DNA from: Thiobacillus sp.
GTDB lineage: Bacteria > Pseudomonadota > Gammaproteobacteria > Burkholderiales > Thiobacillaceae
DNA: 64,000 bases
Direction of reading: 5' to 3'
Assembly (NCBI GenBank): GCA_024235835.1
Contig: JACKLQ010000001.1
Span: 248,001-312,000, forward strand
Part shown: positions 1 to 8,510 of the stretch, piece after piece
How the letters are laid out: the number at the start of each line of letters is the position of its first letter
Numbering within the stretch: position 1 is the first letter of the stretch
Notes under the pieces: model-generated
What the model was told of the DNA's origin: nothing
What the model saw: only the letters and a program-made list of their open reading frames with translations
The model's database searches: none
Position numbers and translations under genes: made by a program

Positions 1-2
1 GG

Positions 3-446
3 CGCCACGAGCAGGCGGACAACATCATCCGCGACGTGGCCCGCAACGCCCATGACAGCGACGCCCTGCTGGCCAAGGCCAAGGGCATCTTCGAGAAGGC
101 AGGGCGTGCCGAGGCAGGGGATGCATTGCTCAAGGACGCCACCAATACCGTGCGAGCGCTCAACAACGAGGCGGTCATCCTGGCCCACAAGGGCGACTAC
201 GCCACGGCCATGGAAAAACTGCGGGAGGCCTGCTGGGAGGCGCCCCACAACCCCCGCATCCTCATGAACACGGTTTGGGTCATGCTCAAGCACATGGAGT
301 TGTCAGGCATGGAAGAGGAACTGATGGAGCAGGCCCGGGCTTTCCTGGCCGACGCGGACAAGCAGGTGCCAGGCCATGGACGCCTGGCCACCCTGCGGGC
401 CCAGATGCGGGAAGTGGAAGCCCGCTATGGCATTCGCAGGAGATAA
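3..446 (+). CDS. Response regulator with TPR-like tail, 5'-truncated
   Basis: The reading frame is open from the first codon of the window, so the gene begins upstream and only about 147 C-terminal residues are visible. A GTG at position 36 could serve as a start, but the frame upstream of it has the same character and no ribosome binding site. The visible part is helical with tetratricopeptide-like periodicity (ALNNEAVILAHKGDYATAME, then a following EAPHNPRILMNTVW helix pair). Such tails occur in proteobacterial response regulators that have an N-terminal CheY-like receiver. The stop lies 3 bp before a histidine-kinase-type gene, which supports a two-component role. The receiver itself is not in view, so that part is inference. 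Confidence 0.55.
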   Translation, partial: RHEQADNIIRDVARNAHDSDALLAKAKGIFEKAGRAEAGDALLKDATNTVRALNNEAVILAHKGDYATAMEKLREACWEAPHNPRILMNTVWVMLKHMELSGMEEELMEQARAFLADADKQVPGHGRLATLRAQMREVEARYGIRRR

Positions 447-449
447 GCC

Positions 450-1103
450 ATGAACATCGAAAGCAAGGACCTCTACGCAGCCCTCATGCACGAACTCAAG
501 AACAACCTGGGCCTGCTGGCCATGACCATCGACGGCATCCCCGTCACGGGCATGCCGGCCCACGACCAGTCGGTGGACGAGGCCCGCCTGCTGTGCCAGC
601 GGGTCGTGGACCGCCTGCAGCAGGCGCTGCTGGTGTACAAGGCCCAGAACCAGCCCATCGTGCCCATGGTGGACGCCTACTCGCCCCGGGACCTGGCGGA
701 CGAACTGAGGGACACCGCCGCCTCCCTGGCACGGGACCGCCTGGAGGTGGAGGTGCGGGCAGCCGAAAACGTGCCGGCCATCTGGTTCCTCGACCGCAAC
801 CTGGTGGAGATGGCCTTGATCAATGCCGTCCACAATTCCCTGGGCTACGCGAAGAGCCGGATATCCATTTACCTGGCCATGGAAGAGGGCTGCCTGGACA
901 TCTCCGTTCTGGATGATTCGGACGGCTATCCCGAGCACGTGCTCCAGGCCTTTGCCGCTCGCCAGCCCTACCGCTCCACCGGCACCGGCCTGGGGCTGCA
1001 ATTCGCCCAACTGGTGGCCGAGGCCCACGAGAACAGGGGCAGGGTGGGTGAGTTGCGCCTGAGCAACCAGGGAGGCGCCCTGTTCACCCTTCGCCTGCCT
1101 TGA
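450..1103 (+). CDS. Small cytoplasmic sensor histidine kinase
   Basis: A 217-residue protein with no membrane segment and no sensor domain. Residues 8-20 carry an H-box-like MHELKNNLGLL. The ATPase part has an N-box (MALINAVHNSLGYAKS, about 124-139), a D-box around LDDSDGYP and a G-box TGTGLGLQFAQ near 176-186. It should autophosphorylate on the histidine and pass phosphate to the receiver protein encoded immediately upstream. A good Shine-Dalgarno (AGGAGA, 438-443) precedes the ATG. With no input domain, the stimulus must come from a partner. The kinase family is clear; the pathway is unknown. Confidence 0.75.
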   Translation: MNIESKDLYAALMHELKNNLGLLAMTIDGIPVTGMPAHDQSVDEARLLCQRVVDRLQQALLVYKAQNQPIVPMVDAYSPRDLADELRDTAASLARDRLEVEVRAAENVPAIWFLDRNLVEMALINAVHNSLGYAKSRISIYLAMEEGCLDISVLDDSDGYPEHVLQAFAARQPYRSTGTGLGLQFAQLVAEAHENRGRVGELRLSNQGGALFTLRLP

Positions 1104-1197
1104 GCATCGTGATTCCCTGTTTTCCGGCCCCAGGGAGGGGGCTGCTACACTTTCCGCCCCAGTGTTTCATCCTGGCCGTAATGGCCGCTACAACCTC

Positions 1198-1680
1198 ATG
1201 AATCAACAGGAAAAATCCTCAGTATTGCTGGTCTGCATGGGAAATATCTGCCGGTCCCCCACCGCCGAGGGGGTGCTGCGGGACAAGTTGGAAGCCGCGG
1301 GCCTGATGGACCGGGTGCATCTGGACTCCGCCGGCACCCACGACTACCACGTGGGCAAGCCACCGGACCGGCGCGCCCAGGAGGCGGCAAGGAAGCGGGG
1401 TTATGACCTTTCCGCCCTGCGGGCCCGCCAGGTCGGCATGCGGGATTTCAGCGAGTTCGACCTCATCCTGGCCATGGACCAGGACAACTTCGAGTCCCTG
1501 GTGCGGGCCTGCCCCCAGGAGCTGCGGCACAAGGTGCGCCTGTTCCTGAGCTTCAGCAGCCGCTTCACGGGCCAGGAGGTGCCGGACCCCTACTACGGCG
1601 GCAGCCAGGGCTTCGACCACGTGCTGGACATGGTGGAAGATGCGTCGGAGGGGCTCATCGCCGCCCTGAGGCAAGCCTGA
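1198..1680 (+). CDS. Low-molecular-weight protein tyrosine phosphatase
   Basis: A 160-residue member of the LMW-PTP family. The P-loop CMGNICRSP sits at about residues 13-21, giving the nucleophilic Cys and the Arg of the C-X5-R-S signature. The general-acid aspartate is in VPDPYYGG near residue 125. The ATG at 1198 is preferred over an in-frame GTG 36 bp upstream because family members start just before the first beta strand leading to the P-loop. These enzymes dephosphorylate tyrosine kinases of exopolysaccharide export or arginine phosphate; no such kinase gene lies nearby, so the substrate is open. It is monocistronic in this view. Confidence 0.9.
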   Translation: MNQQEKSSVLLVCMGNICRSPTAEGVLRDKLEAAGLMDRVHLDSAGTHDYHVGKPPDRRAQEAARKRGYDLSALRARQVGMRDFSEFDLILAMDQDNFESLVRACPQELRHKVRLFLSFSSRFTGQEVPDPYYGGSQGFDHVLDMVEDASEGLIAALRQA

Positions 1681-1762
1681 CGCAGGTCGCCCGGGCAAGA
1701 GAAAGCCGGCCTGGGCCCAGGCCATTCACTGGGCGTGTTGACTTATCGAAAATGGGAATGCC

Positions 1763-2713
1763 ATGAGCCTGGTACCCTTCCAATTACCTGATCGGTGTTC
1801 AGTGCTGGTTACCGGTGCAGGCGGTGGCTACGATTTCGTATGTGGACTGCCGATTGCCCTGGAGCTTGAAAGCAGGGGGCATTCCGTCCATCTGGCTAAC
1901 TATTCGTTTACCAATCTATCCGCCGTCCAGGGCGCCATCTGGCATTCCGAGCACCTGCTGGAGGTTGGCCCAGACGCAAGCTCCACGGAAGCCTATTTCC
2001 CCGAACAACTGTTGGCTGACTACTATCGGAAGGTCCGCGGTCAGGAGCGCTCGGTATGGTGTTTCGGGCGTCACGGGGTAGTCCCGACCAGGGACAGCTA
2101 CCGGTACCTTGTGCAGAGGTTAGGGATACATGCGGTGATATGCGTGGACGGTGGGGTGGACGGAATATTTCGCGGGGATGAAACAGATCTTGGCACGCCG
2201 TCCATGGACACCATCTCCGTGATGGCAGCGCACTTGTCTGGCGCTCCAATGCGCGTTTACGTAGCCACGGCATTTGGCGTGGAAGGCGCGGAAGGCACGG
2301 TATCCCATGCCCAGGCCCTGCATCGCATGGCGGACTTGATGCGCCAGAATGCCGCCATCGGGGCAGGCCTTCTCCATCCAGGCGAGGTGGCCGGCACTGA
2401 ATTCCTGGATGCGCAGGCCTTTATCAACCGGCGCCTGGGCGAAGGCAGGCAGAGCACCATGGTTGCCAGTTTGGCGGCTTCGATACGAGGGGCCTACGGG
2501 CGCACGCCTGTAAACCACAAGACGATGCAGTCGCCCCCGTGGCTTTCGCCCCTGACCGCCCTGTACTGGTACTTCCAGGCCGATGCCGTGGCCAGGCTCA
2601 AGCTGTGCTACGACGACATCCTGGAGACCAGGACCGTAGCAGAGGTGGCCGACGCATTTGAGGCTATCCGTAGTGCCAAAGGAGCGTTGCCCTACGAAAG
2701 CATACCCATCTAA
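1763..2713 (+). CDS. DUF1152 domain protein, function unknown
   Basis: A 316-residue soluble protein resembling the DUF1152 family. A glycine-rich nucleotide-binding-like turn (TGAGGGYDFVCGLP, residues 17-30) follows the first strand, and a second conserved-looking stretch is CVDGGVDGIFRGDE near residue 127. No catalytic role is established. Codon use differs visibly from neighbours, with AT-richer third positions and codons such as ATA, TTA and AGG that are rare elsewhere in the window. It is a single-gene unit closed by a strong bidirectional terminator. Together these suggest an acquired cassette, although this has not been measured. Confidence 0.65.
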   Translation: MSLVPFQLPDRCSVLVTGAGGGYDFVCGLPIALELESRGHSVHLANYSFTNLSAVQGAIWHSEHLLEVGPDASSTEAYFPEQLLADYYRKVRGQERSVWCFGRHGVVPTRDSYRYLVQRLGIHAVICVDGGVDGIFRGDETDLGTPSMDTISVMAAHLSGAPMRVYVATAFGVEGAEGTVSHAQALHRMADLMRQNAAIGAGLLHPGEVAGTEFLDAQAFINRRLGEGRQSTMVASLAASIRGAYGRTPVNHKTMQSPPWLSPLTALYWYFQADAVARLKLCYDDILETRTVAEVADAFEAIRSAKGALPYESIPI

Positions 2714-2773
2714 CCCTGCTTGTAAGCAAGGGTGTCAGCCTTCTGGACGCCAGGGGAAATTCGATGCAGAAGC

Positions 2774-2808
2774 AAAACGGCCCTACCTCGCTTAGGTAGG
2801 GCCGTTTT
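2774..2808. terminator. Bidirectional intrinsic terminator
   Basis: A perfect 15-bp stem (2774-2788 with 2794-2808) and a 5-nt loop. The outer four pairs are A:T, so each strand reads as a GC-rich hairpin followed by a T run. It separates the converging DUF1152 gene and rne and can stop transcription from both. Confidence 0.92.
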
Positions 2809-2888
2809 ATTAGGATCCCGTCAAGTCAGCCTCACGTTCAGTGATTGGCGTGGCCTTGGTCGGGTTCTTGTTTTTCCATCCGGACGGT

Positions 2889-5591
2889 TCATACCGCCGG
2901 GGGCTGGTCCGTGTGCTTGGTTTCCACCATCACCAGGGGTTCGGCAGCCGATTCCTCGGCCCTGGGGCGGGCCCGGCGGCGGGGGTTGGAGGGCGGTCCC
3001 CACTCGGCGGGTGTCTCGGACTGGGGTGTGTCCTCGCCGCCATGGGTTTCCACCATGACCAGGGGCTCGGCCGGCGCGGACTCCGCACCCCGGGGGCGAC
3101 GGGAACGGCGACGGCGGGGCGCGGACTCGGAAGGCGCGGCTCCCTCCTCCGCAGGCGCGGCCGGGGCTTCGGCGGATTGGGTTTCAACCAACTGGAGTCC
3201 AACGGCCTCCAGGTTGGGCTGTTCCATCACGGGCTGGGCCGGCTCGGCCACCACCGGCTTGGCCTTGGTTGGCACGGGGGTGGGGACGGCCTGGGGGGGT
3301 TCCCCCAGGCTTGCCTCGGGGGTCGACTCGGTGATGGGCAGCTCGGCCTGGGTGGCCTGGGGCGCGGCGGCGGGACCCTGGGCCTCCACCTCTACGGTCT
3401 CGGTTTGAGACTCGATAGCTGCAGAGGTCTCGCTCCTGTCCTCGCCACGGCGTCCACGGCTGCGGCGGCTGCGGCGGCCACGGCTATCCCTTTCCTCGCC
3501 GCCGGATTCCGCGACGATATCGGCTCCGGGCAAGGCGGTGGATTCCGGCGCGGCGGCTGCGGGTGTCGGCTGGGGACGCTCGGTACGCTCCCGACGCGGG
3601 CGTTCCTGGCGTTCGGAGCGGTCTGTGCGATCCGAACGCTCCGTACGATCTCCACGTTCGGAGGAACGGTCGCGGCGTTCGCCCCGGCTTTCCTGACGTT
3701 CACCGCGGCTGCTGCGCTCGGTGGTGTCGGCTTTTTCCTGGCGCTCGCTGCGGTCGCTGCGCTGGCCCCGGTCACGGCGTTCACCGCGGTCGCTGCGGCT
3801 GCGCCGGGAGTCACGCTCACGGCGGGGTTCCGGCTTCTGGGTTTCTTCCACCGGCTTGGCGGCTTCCACCTGGGGCGGATTCACGCCCCGCAGCCAGCCC
3901 ACGATGCGGCCGAACAGGCCGGGCTTGCCGGATTCCGAGGCGGCTGCGGGGGTGACAGCGGGTGCCGCCGGGGTGGGTGCGGGCGCGGGTTGAGGCGGGG
4001 TAATGCCCTGGACGGCGGCCTGGAGCCGTTCCGGCTTGGGGGGGGCTCCCTTGGCCAGGGTTTCCTCTTCCGCGGGCTTTTCCACCATCTTGTAGCTGGG
4101 GGCCAGGGGTTCGGCCAGGTTGAGCTGTTCGTGGCGCAGGCGGTTGAGTACGTAGCGGGGGGTCTCGAAGTGCATGTTGGGGATGAGCATGACCTCAACC
4201 CGGTGGCGCGCCTCGATGGCCAGGATGTCGTGCCGCTTCTCGTTGAGCAGGAAGGTGGCCACGTCCACGGGCAGCTGCAGCTGCACCGCGCCGGTGCCGT
4301 CCTTCATGGCCTCTTCCTGCAGCATGCGCAACAGGTGCAGGGCGAAGGATTCGGTGCTGCGTACGTGGCCCGTGCCGGAGCAGCGGGGGCAGGTGACGTA
4401 GCTGGTCTCGCCCAGGGAGGGCTGCAGGCGTTGGCGGGACAGCTCCAGCAGTCCAAAGCGCGAGATCTTGCCGGTCTGAACCCGGGCACGGTCATGGTGC
4501 AGGGCATCCCGCAGGCGGTCTTCCACCTCCCGCTGGTTGCGTTGGCTTTCCATGTCGATGAAGTCGATGACGATCAAGCCACCCAGGTCCCGCAGACGCA
4601 GCTGGCGAGCGACTTCGTCGGCGGCTTCCAGGTTGGTGTTGAGGGCGGTCTGCTCGATGTCGCCGCCCTTGGTGGCCTGGGCGGAGTTCACATCGATGGA
4701 TACCAGGGCCTCGGTGTGGTCGATGACGATGGCGCCGCCGGAGGGGAGGGTGACCGTGCGGGAGTAGGCGCTCTCGATCTGGTGCTCGATCTGGAAGCGG
4801 GAGAACAGGGGTACCGGGTCGGTGTAGAGCTTCACCTTGTGGACGTTGGGCGGCATCACGTGGGCCATGAACTGCTTGGCCTGCTCGCAGATGTTGGGCT
4901 CGTCGATGAGCAGCTCGCCGATGTCCGGGGTGAAGTAGTCGCGGATGGCGCGGATCACCAGGCTGGATTCGGCGTAGATGAGGAAGGGGCCTTTCTGGCC
5001 CTGGGCGGCGCCGTCGATGGCGGTCCAGAGCTGCAGCAGGTAGTTGAGGTCCCACTGCAGTTCTTCCACGTTGCGGCCGATGCCGGCGGTGCGGCCGATG
5101 AGGCTCATGCCGGCGGGTACTTCCAGCTGGGCCAGGGCGTCACGCAGCTCGTTACGCTCCTCGCCCTCTATGCGGCGGGACACGCCGCCTCCCCGGGGGT
5201 TGTTGGGCATGAGCACCAGGTAGCGGCCGGCCAGGCTCACAAAGTTGGTCAGCGCCGCACCCTTGTTGCCCCGCTCGTCCTTTTCCACCTGGACGACGAG
5301 TTCCATGCCTTCCTTCAGGTAGTCCTGGATCTTGCCCCGGCCCACATCGCCGTTGCCGATGGAGGAACGGGCGATTTCCTTGAACGGGAGAAATCCGTGG
5401 CGGTCGGTGCCGTAGTTGACGAAGCAGGCTTCGAGGGAGGGCTCTACACGGGTGATGACCGCCTTGTAGATGTTGCCCTTGCGTTGTTCCTTGGAGGCGG
5501 ATTCGATGTCGAGATCGATCAGTTTCTGACCATCGACAATGGCGACGCGGAGTTCCTCCGCCTGCGTCGCGTTAAACAACATACGTTTCAT
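2889..5591 (-). CDS. rne: Ribonuclease E
   Basis: A 900-residue essential endoribonuclease and degradosome scaffold. The start MKRMLFNATQ is typical. An S1 domain occupies about residues 35-120. The Mg-binding aspartates lie in SIDVNSAQATKG and VIDFIDM (the equivalents of E. coli D303 and D346). The Zn-link CPRCSGTG follows near residue 400. The C-terminal third is disordered, first with an Arg/Asp/Glu-rich RNA-binding stretch (runs of RRERDSRRSRS type), then Pro/Ala/Glu linkers. The last 100 residues contain the short motif EPLVMVET twice, plus a related LQLVET. An AAGA-type Shine-Dalgarno and a long leader precede it. Family assignment is certain; scaffold partners are not. Confidence 0.97.
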   Translation of the reverse strand: MKRMLFNATQAEELRVAIVDGQKLIDLDIESASKEQRKGNIYKAVITRVEPSLEACFVNYGTDRHGFLPFKEIARSSIGNGDVGRGKIQDYLKEGMELVVQVEKDERGNKGAALTNFVSLAGRYLVLMPNNPRGGGVSRRIEGEERNELRDALAQLEVPAGMSLIGRTAGIGRNVEELQWDLNYLLQLWTAIDGAAQGQKGPFLIYAESSLVIRAIRDYFTPDIGELLIDEPNICEQAKQFMAHVMPPNVHKVKLYTDPVPLFSRFQIEHQIESAYSRTVTLPSGGAIVIDHTEALVSIDVNSAQATKGGDIEQTALNTNLEAADEVARQLRLRDLGGLIVIDFIDMESQRNQREVEDRLRDALHHDRARVQTGKISRFGLLELSRQRLQPSLGETSYVTCPRCSGTGHVRSTESFALHLLRMLQEEAMKDGTGAVQLQLPVDVATFLLNEKRHDILAIEARHRVEVMLIPNMHFETPRYVLNRLRHEQLNLAEPLAPSYKMVEKPAEEETLAKGAPPKPERLQAAVQGITPPQPAPAPTPAAPAVTPAAASESGKPGLFGRIVGWLRGVNPPQVEAAKPVEETQKPEPRRERDSRRSRSDRGERRDRGQRSDRSERQEKADTTERSSRGERQESRGERRDRSSERGDRTERSDRTDRSERQERPRRERTERPQPTPAAAAPESTALPGADIVAESGGEERDSRGRRSRRSRGRRGEDRSETSAAIESQTETVEVEAQGPAAAPQATQAELPITESTPEASLGEPPQAVPTPVPTKAKPVVAEPAQPVMEQPNLEAVGLQLVETQSAEAPAAPAEEGAAPSESAPRRRRSRRPRGAESAPAEPLVMVETHGGEDTPQSETPAEWGPPSNPRRRARPRAEESAAEPLVMVETKHTDQPPAV

Positions 5592-5996
5592 CTTGTACCC
5601 CAGCGCTTCCCGCGCCCCGGGGATAAACCCGCGCCGCCACGTGTGATTGGCGGCATCGATGCGAGCAGGGGATCAGGCGGCTAGTTTGTTCTTGTCGCTG
5701 AACGACTGGTGCATGTTGTAGGTTTATCTTTCTAACTCTGCCGGCAGGCCGGCAGACATCAAATCCGGAGTTCGGGTCGCGCAAACTGTGCGTTACCATC
5801 GCTGCTTTTCTTCAGGGCGGCAGGCCTTTGGGAACCTTGGTGGCGGCGCCGATTTTCATCAAGGCGCGCTTGGGAACACGGGGCGGGCAACCGGGAAGCA
5901 GCCGGTGAGCGGGGACGACCGGCACCCAATTCGGTGCGCGGGCAGGATCTTCAACGCCCTTCTTGCACCAATTTTGAGCTGGCCGAGTATAAGCGA
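5592..5996. other. Divergent rne/rluC intergenic region with leader palindrome
   Basis: A 405-bp gap between the divergently transcribed rne and rluC. It must hold both promoters and the rne 5' leader; in enterobacteria such a leader mediates RNase E autoregulation. The only clear structure is a perfect 16-bp inverted repeat with a 2-bp centre (5738-5755, CTGCCGGC and its complement), which in rne mRNA would form a compact hairpin about 150 nt before the start. I found no convincing -35/-10 pair on either strand. Confidence 0.5.
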
Positions 5997-6950
5997 ATGC
6001 AAGCAGACGGCAAAGTCACTGTAACAAAAGAATTTATTGGCCCGGAAACCGCCGGCCAGCGTCTGGACAACTTTCTCTTCCGCCACCTGAAGGGGGTGCC
6101 CAAGAGCCGCATCTACCGGATGTTGCGGGAAGGGGAAGTGCGGGTGTCCGGCAAGCGTGCAAAGCCGGAATACAAACTGGCTGAAGGGGACATGGTGCGC
6201 ATCCCACCGGTGCGGGTGGCGGAGCGTGAAGCCCCGTCGGTCATGGGGGGGACTTTCAGCCACCCCTTGCTGGAGAGGGTCATCTACCGGGACGATGCCC
6301 TGCTTGTCATCGACAAGCCCTCCGGCCAGGCTGTCCATGGCGGCAGCGGCATCAGCCTGGGGGTGATCGAGCAACTTCGACTTGAACTGCCCAATGCGCG
6401 TTTTCTGGAGCTGGCCCATCGTCTGGACAAGGAAACCTCCGGCGTGCTGATCCTGGCCCTCAAGCGTTCCGCCCTGGTGGAGCTGCACCGCATGCTGCGG
6501 GCGGGGGAGATCAACAAGCGCTACCTGGCCATGGCCACGGGTTTGTGGCGGGATCCTTTGCGGCACGTGAAGCTACCCCTGCAGCGCTACCTGAACGAGG
6601 AGGGTGAGCGGCGGGTGGCGGTGGACGACGAAGGCCAGCGGGCCCACACCGTGTTCCGTCTGGTGCAGCGCTTTGAAGCGTACAGCCTGCTGGAGGCGGA
6701 ACTGAAGACTGGGCGCACCCACCAGATCCGGGTGCATCTGGCCGCCCTGGGGCATGCCATTGCCTGTGATGACAAATACGGCGATCCGGCCCAGAACAAG
6801 CAGATTCGCCACCAGGGGCTCAAACGCATGTTTCTGCATGCGGCGCGCCTGGAAATGCTGCATCCCCTGACGAAGGCGCCTCTGGTGCTGGAGGCGCAGC
6901 TGCCGGCGGACTTGGAGGGGTTTTTGGCGGCGTTACCGGTGAAAGGCTGA
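5997..6950 (+). CDS. rluC: 23S rRNA pseudouridine synthase RluC/RluD family
   Basis: A 317-residue pseudouridine synthase. An N-terminal S4 RNA-binding domain (about residues 20-75, with QRLDNFLFRHLKGVPKS) is followed by the RsuA/RluA-type catalytic domain. Its signature is HRLDKETSG, with the catalytic aspartate at about residue 146. The later TGRTHQIRVH motif is also typical. The combination of S4 domain and this length points to RluC, which modifies 23S rRNA positions 955, 2504 and 2580 in E. coli. The ATG at 5997 is chosen; an in-frame GTG at 5934 adds a non-conserved segment. The rne-rluC divergent pairing is common in proteobacteria and supports the call. Confidence 0.92.
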   Translation: MQADGKVTVTKEFIGPETAGQRLDNFLFRHLKGVPKSRIYRMLREGEVRVSGKRAKPEYKLAEGDMVRIPPVRVAEREAPSVMGGTFSHPLLERVIYRDDALLVIDKPSGQAVHGGSGISLGVIEQLRLELPNARFLELAHRLDKETSGVLILALKRSALVELHRMLRAGEINKRYLAMATGLWRDPLRHVKLPLQRYLNEEGERRVAVDDEGQRAHTVFRLVQRFEAYSLLEAELKTGRTHQIRVHLAALGHAIACDDKYGDPAQNKQIRHQGLKRMFLHAARLEMLHPLTKAPLVLEAQLPADLEGFLAALPVKG

Positions 6951-6989
6951 ATTTCGCGTAATTGGGAGGGTGATTACGTTGGGAAGGTT

Positions 6990-7014
6990 GGTTGGCCGGG
7001 GCGCCCGGCCAACC
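6990..7014. repeat. GC-rich hairpin downstream of rluC
   Basis: A perfect 11-bp stem (6990-7000 with 7004-7014) and a 3-nt loop, located 39 bp after the rluC stop. No T tract follows on either strand, so it is an mRNA-stabilising or Rho-assisted structure rather than a standard intrinsic terminator. Confidence 0.6.
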
Positions 7015-7057
7015 ACCCTGAACCAACCTCTGACCGTCGATTACCCGCAATCGCCTA

Positions 7058-7187
7058 GGAAAGCGCTGAACAAATCGAAGCGGTCATTGCGAGCGAAGCG
7101 CGGCAATCCAGAAATCCATTCAAACAAAGGCTCCTGGATCGCCACGTCGCTTCGCTCCTCGCGATGACGGAATTAATCAGCGCTTCC
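7058..7187. repeat. Imperfect 130-bp inverted-repeat element (REP/MITE-like)
   Basis: The left arm (7058-7111) and right arm (7134-7187) are near reverse complements of each other. Each contains GCGCTGA at the outer side, GTCAT(T/C)GCGAG, CGAAGCG and GG(C)(A/G)ATCCAG toward a 22-nt centre. The left arm lacks a few bases present in the right. It fills the gap between the convergent rluC and serS and ends 6 bp from the serS stop. Short palindromes with the core GTCATTGCGAG...CGAAGCG are widely scattered in unrelated bacterial genomes, so this looks like a mobile non-coding repeat that may also act as a bidirectional terminator or RNA stem. Confidence 0.75.
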
Positions 7188-7193
7188 ATAGCC

Positions 7194-8480
7194 CTACCGT
7201 GCGGAATCAATCCGCGTCTTGCCACCCATGTAGCGTTGCAGCACGGGGGGGATGTCCACGCCCCCATCCTCACGCTGATAATTTTCCAGCACCGCCACCA
7301 GGCAGCGCCCCACCGCCAGGCCGGAGCCGTTTAGGGTGTGGATAAGTTCCGGCTTGCCTGCCTTGCCGTCCTTCTCGGGGCGGAAGCGGGCCTGCATGCG
7401 GCGGGCCTGGAAGGCCTCGAAGTTGGAGCAGGAGGAGATTTCCCGGTAGGTGTTCTGGCCCGGCAGCCACACTTCCAGGTCATAGGTCTTGGAGCTGGAA
7501 AAACCCAGGTCGCCGGTACAGAGGGCCACGACGCGGTAGGGCAGGTTCAGGCCCTTGAGGATGGCCTCGGCGTGGCCGGTGAGCTCCTCCAGGGCGGCAT
7601 AGGAGTCCTCCGGCCGTACCATCTGCACCAGTTCCACCTTGTCGAACTGGTGCTGGCGCACCATGCCCCGGGTGTCCTTGCCGTAGGAACCGGCCTCGGA
7701 ACGAAAGCAGGGAGTGTGGGCCACCAGGCGGATGGGCAGGTTTTCCGCCGGGATGATCTCGTCCCGCACGATATTGGTGACGGGCACCTCGGCGGTGGGG
7801 ATGAGGTACATGCCATTGGACAGCTTGAACAGGTCTTCCTCGAACTTGGGCAGCTGGCCGGTGCCCCGCAGGGAGTCGGCGTTCACCAGGTAGGGTACGT
7901 AGACCTCCTCGTAGCCGTGCTCCTGGGTGTGGGTGTCCAGCATGTACTGCACCAGGGCCCGGTGCAGACGGGCCAGGTCACCGCGCATGAGCACGAAGCG
8001 GCTGCTGGCGATCTTTACCGCAGTGGGAAAGTCCAGCAGGTCCAGGTCCTCGCCGATGGCCACGTGGTCCCGGGCGGGCAGGGGGAAGTAACGGGGCTCG
8101 CCAACCACGCGCACGGCCTCGTTGTCGGCTTCGCTGTTGCCCACGGGCACGCTTTCGTGGGGCAGGTTGGGCACGTCCATGAGCAGGGCGGAGAGTTCCT
8201 CCTGAATGCCGGCCAGGCGATCTTCCGAGGCCTTGAGCTCGTCCCCCAGGCCGTTGACCTCGTCCATCAGGGCGGTAGTGTCCTCGCCCCGGCCCTTGGC
8301 CGCGCCGATCTGCTTGGAGAGCTGGTTGCGCCTGGCCTGGAGGTCCTGGGTCCGGGTCTGGATGGTCTTGCGCTCGGCCTCCAGGGCTTCGATGCGGGCC
8401 GTGTCCAGGGTGACACCACGGGTGGCGAGACGTTGGGCGACGGCGGGAAGGTCTTTGCGCAGCAACTGGATGTCGAGCAT
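7194..8480 (-). CDS. serS: Seryl-tRNA synthetase
   Basis: A 428-residue class II aminoacyl-tRNA synthetase that charges tRNA-Ser and tRNA-Sec. The N-terminal coiled-coil tRNA-binding arm spans about residues 30-105. Class II motif 2 is visible at FRSEAGSYGKDTRG, followed by the serine/ATP site (QHQFDKVELV). Motif 3 is NGSGLAVGRCLVAVLENYQ near residue 380. Length and start (MLDIQLLRKD) match the family. The gene downstream on the same strand is the inverted-repeat gap; upstream, 30 bp away, ends a hybrid kinase gene, so co-transcription is possible but functionally unrelated. Confidence 0.98.
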   Translation of the reverse strand: MLDIQLLRKDLPAVAQRLATRGVTLDTARIEALEAERKTIQTRTQDLQARRNQLSKQIGAAKGRGEDTTALMDEVNGLGDELKASEDRLAGIQEELSALLMDVPNLPHESVPVGNSEADNEAVRVVGEPRYFPLPARDHVAIGEDLDLLDFPTAVKIASSRFVLMRGDLARLHRALVQYMLDTHTQEHGYEEVYVPYLVNADSLRGTGQLPKFEEDLFKLSNGMYLIPTAEVPVTNIVRDEIIPAENLPIRLVAHTPCFRSEAGSYGKDTRGMVRQHQFDKVELVQMVRPEDSYAALEELTGHAEAILKGLNLPYRVVALCTGDLGFSSSKTYDLEVWLPGQNTYREISSCSNFEAFQARRMQARFRPEKDGKAGKPELIHTLNGSGLAVGRCLVAVLENYQREDGGVDIPPVLQRYMGGKTRIDSAR

Positions 8481-8510
8481 GGGAATCGCGGATTCAACGA
8501 AAAAGGCATT

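Noticed and set aside
2841..5684. A very long open frame on the plus strand opposite rne
   Set aside because: Its translation is low-complexity Gly/Val/Ala/Leu and simply mirrors the third-position GC bias of rne; no ribosome binding site or domain.
5934..5996. Upstream GTG start for rluC
   Set aside because: The extra residues are not conserved in style and the S4 domain begins after the ATG at 5997.
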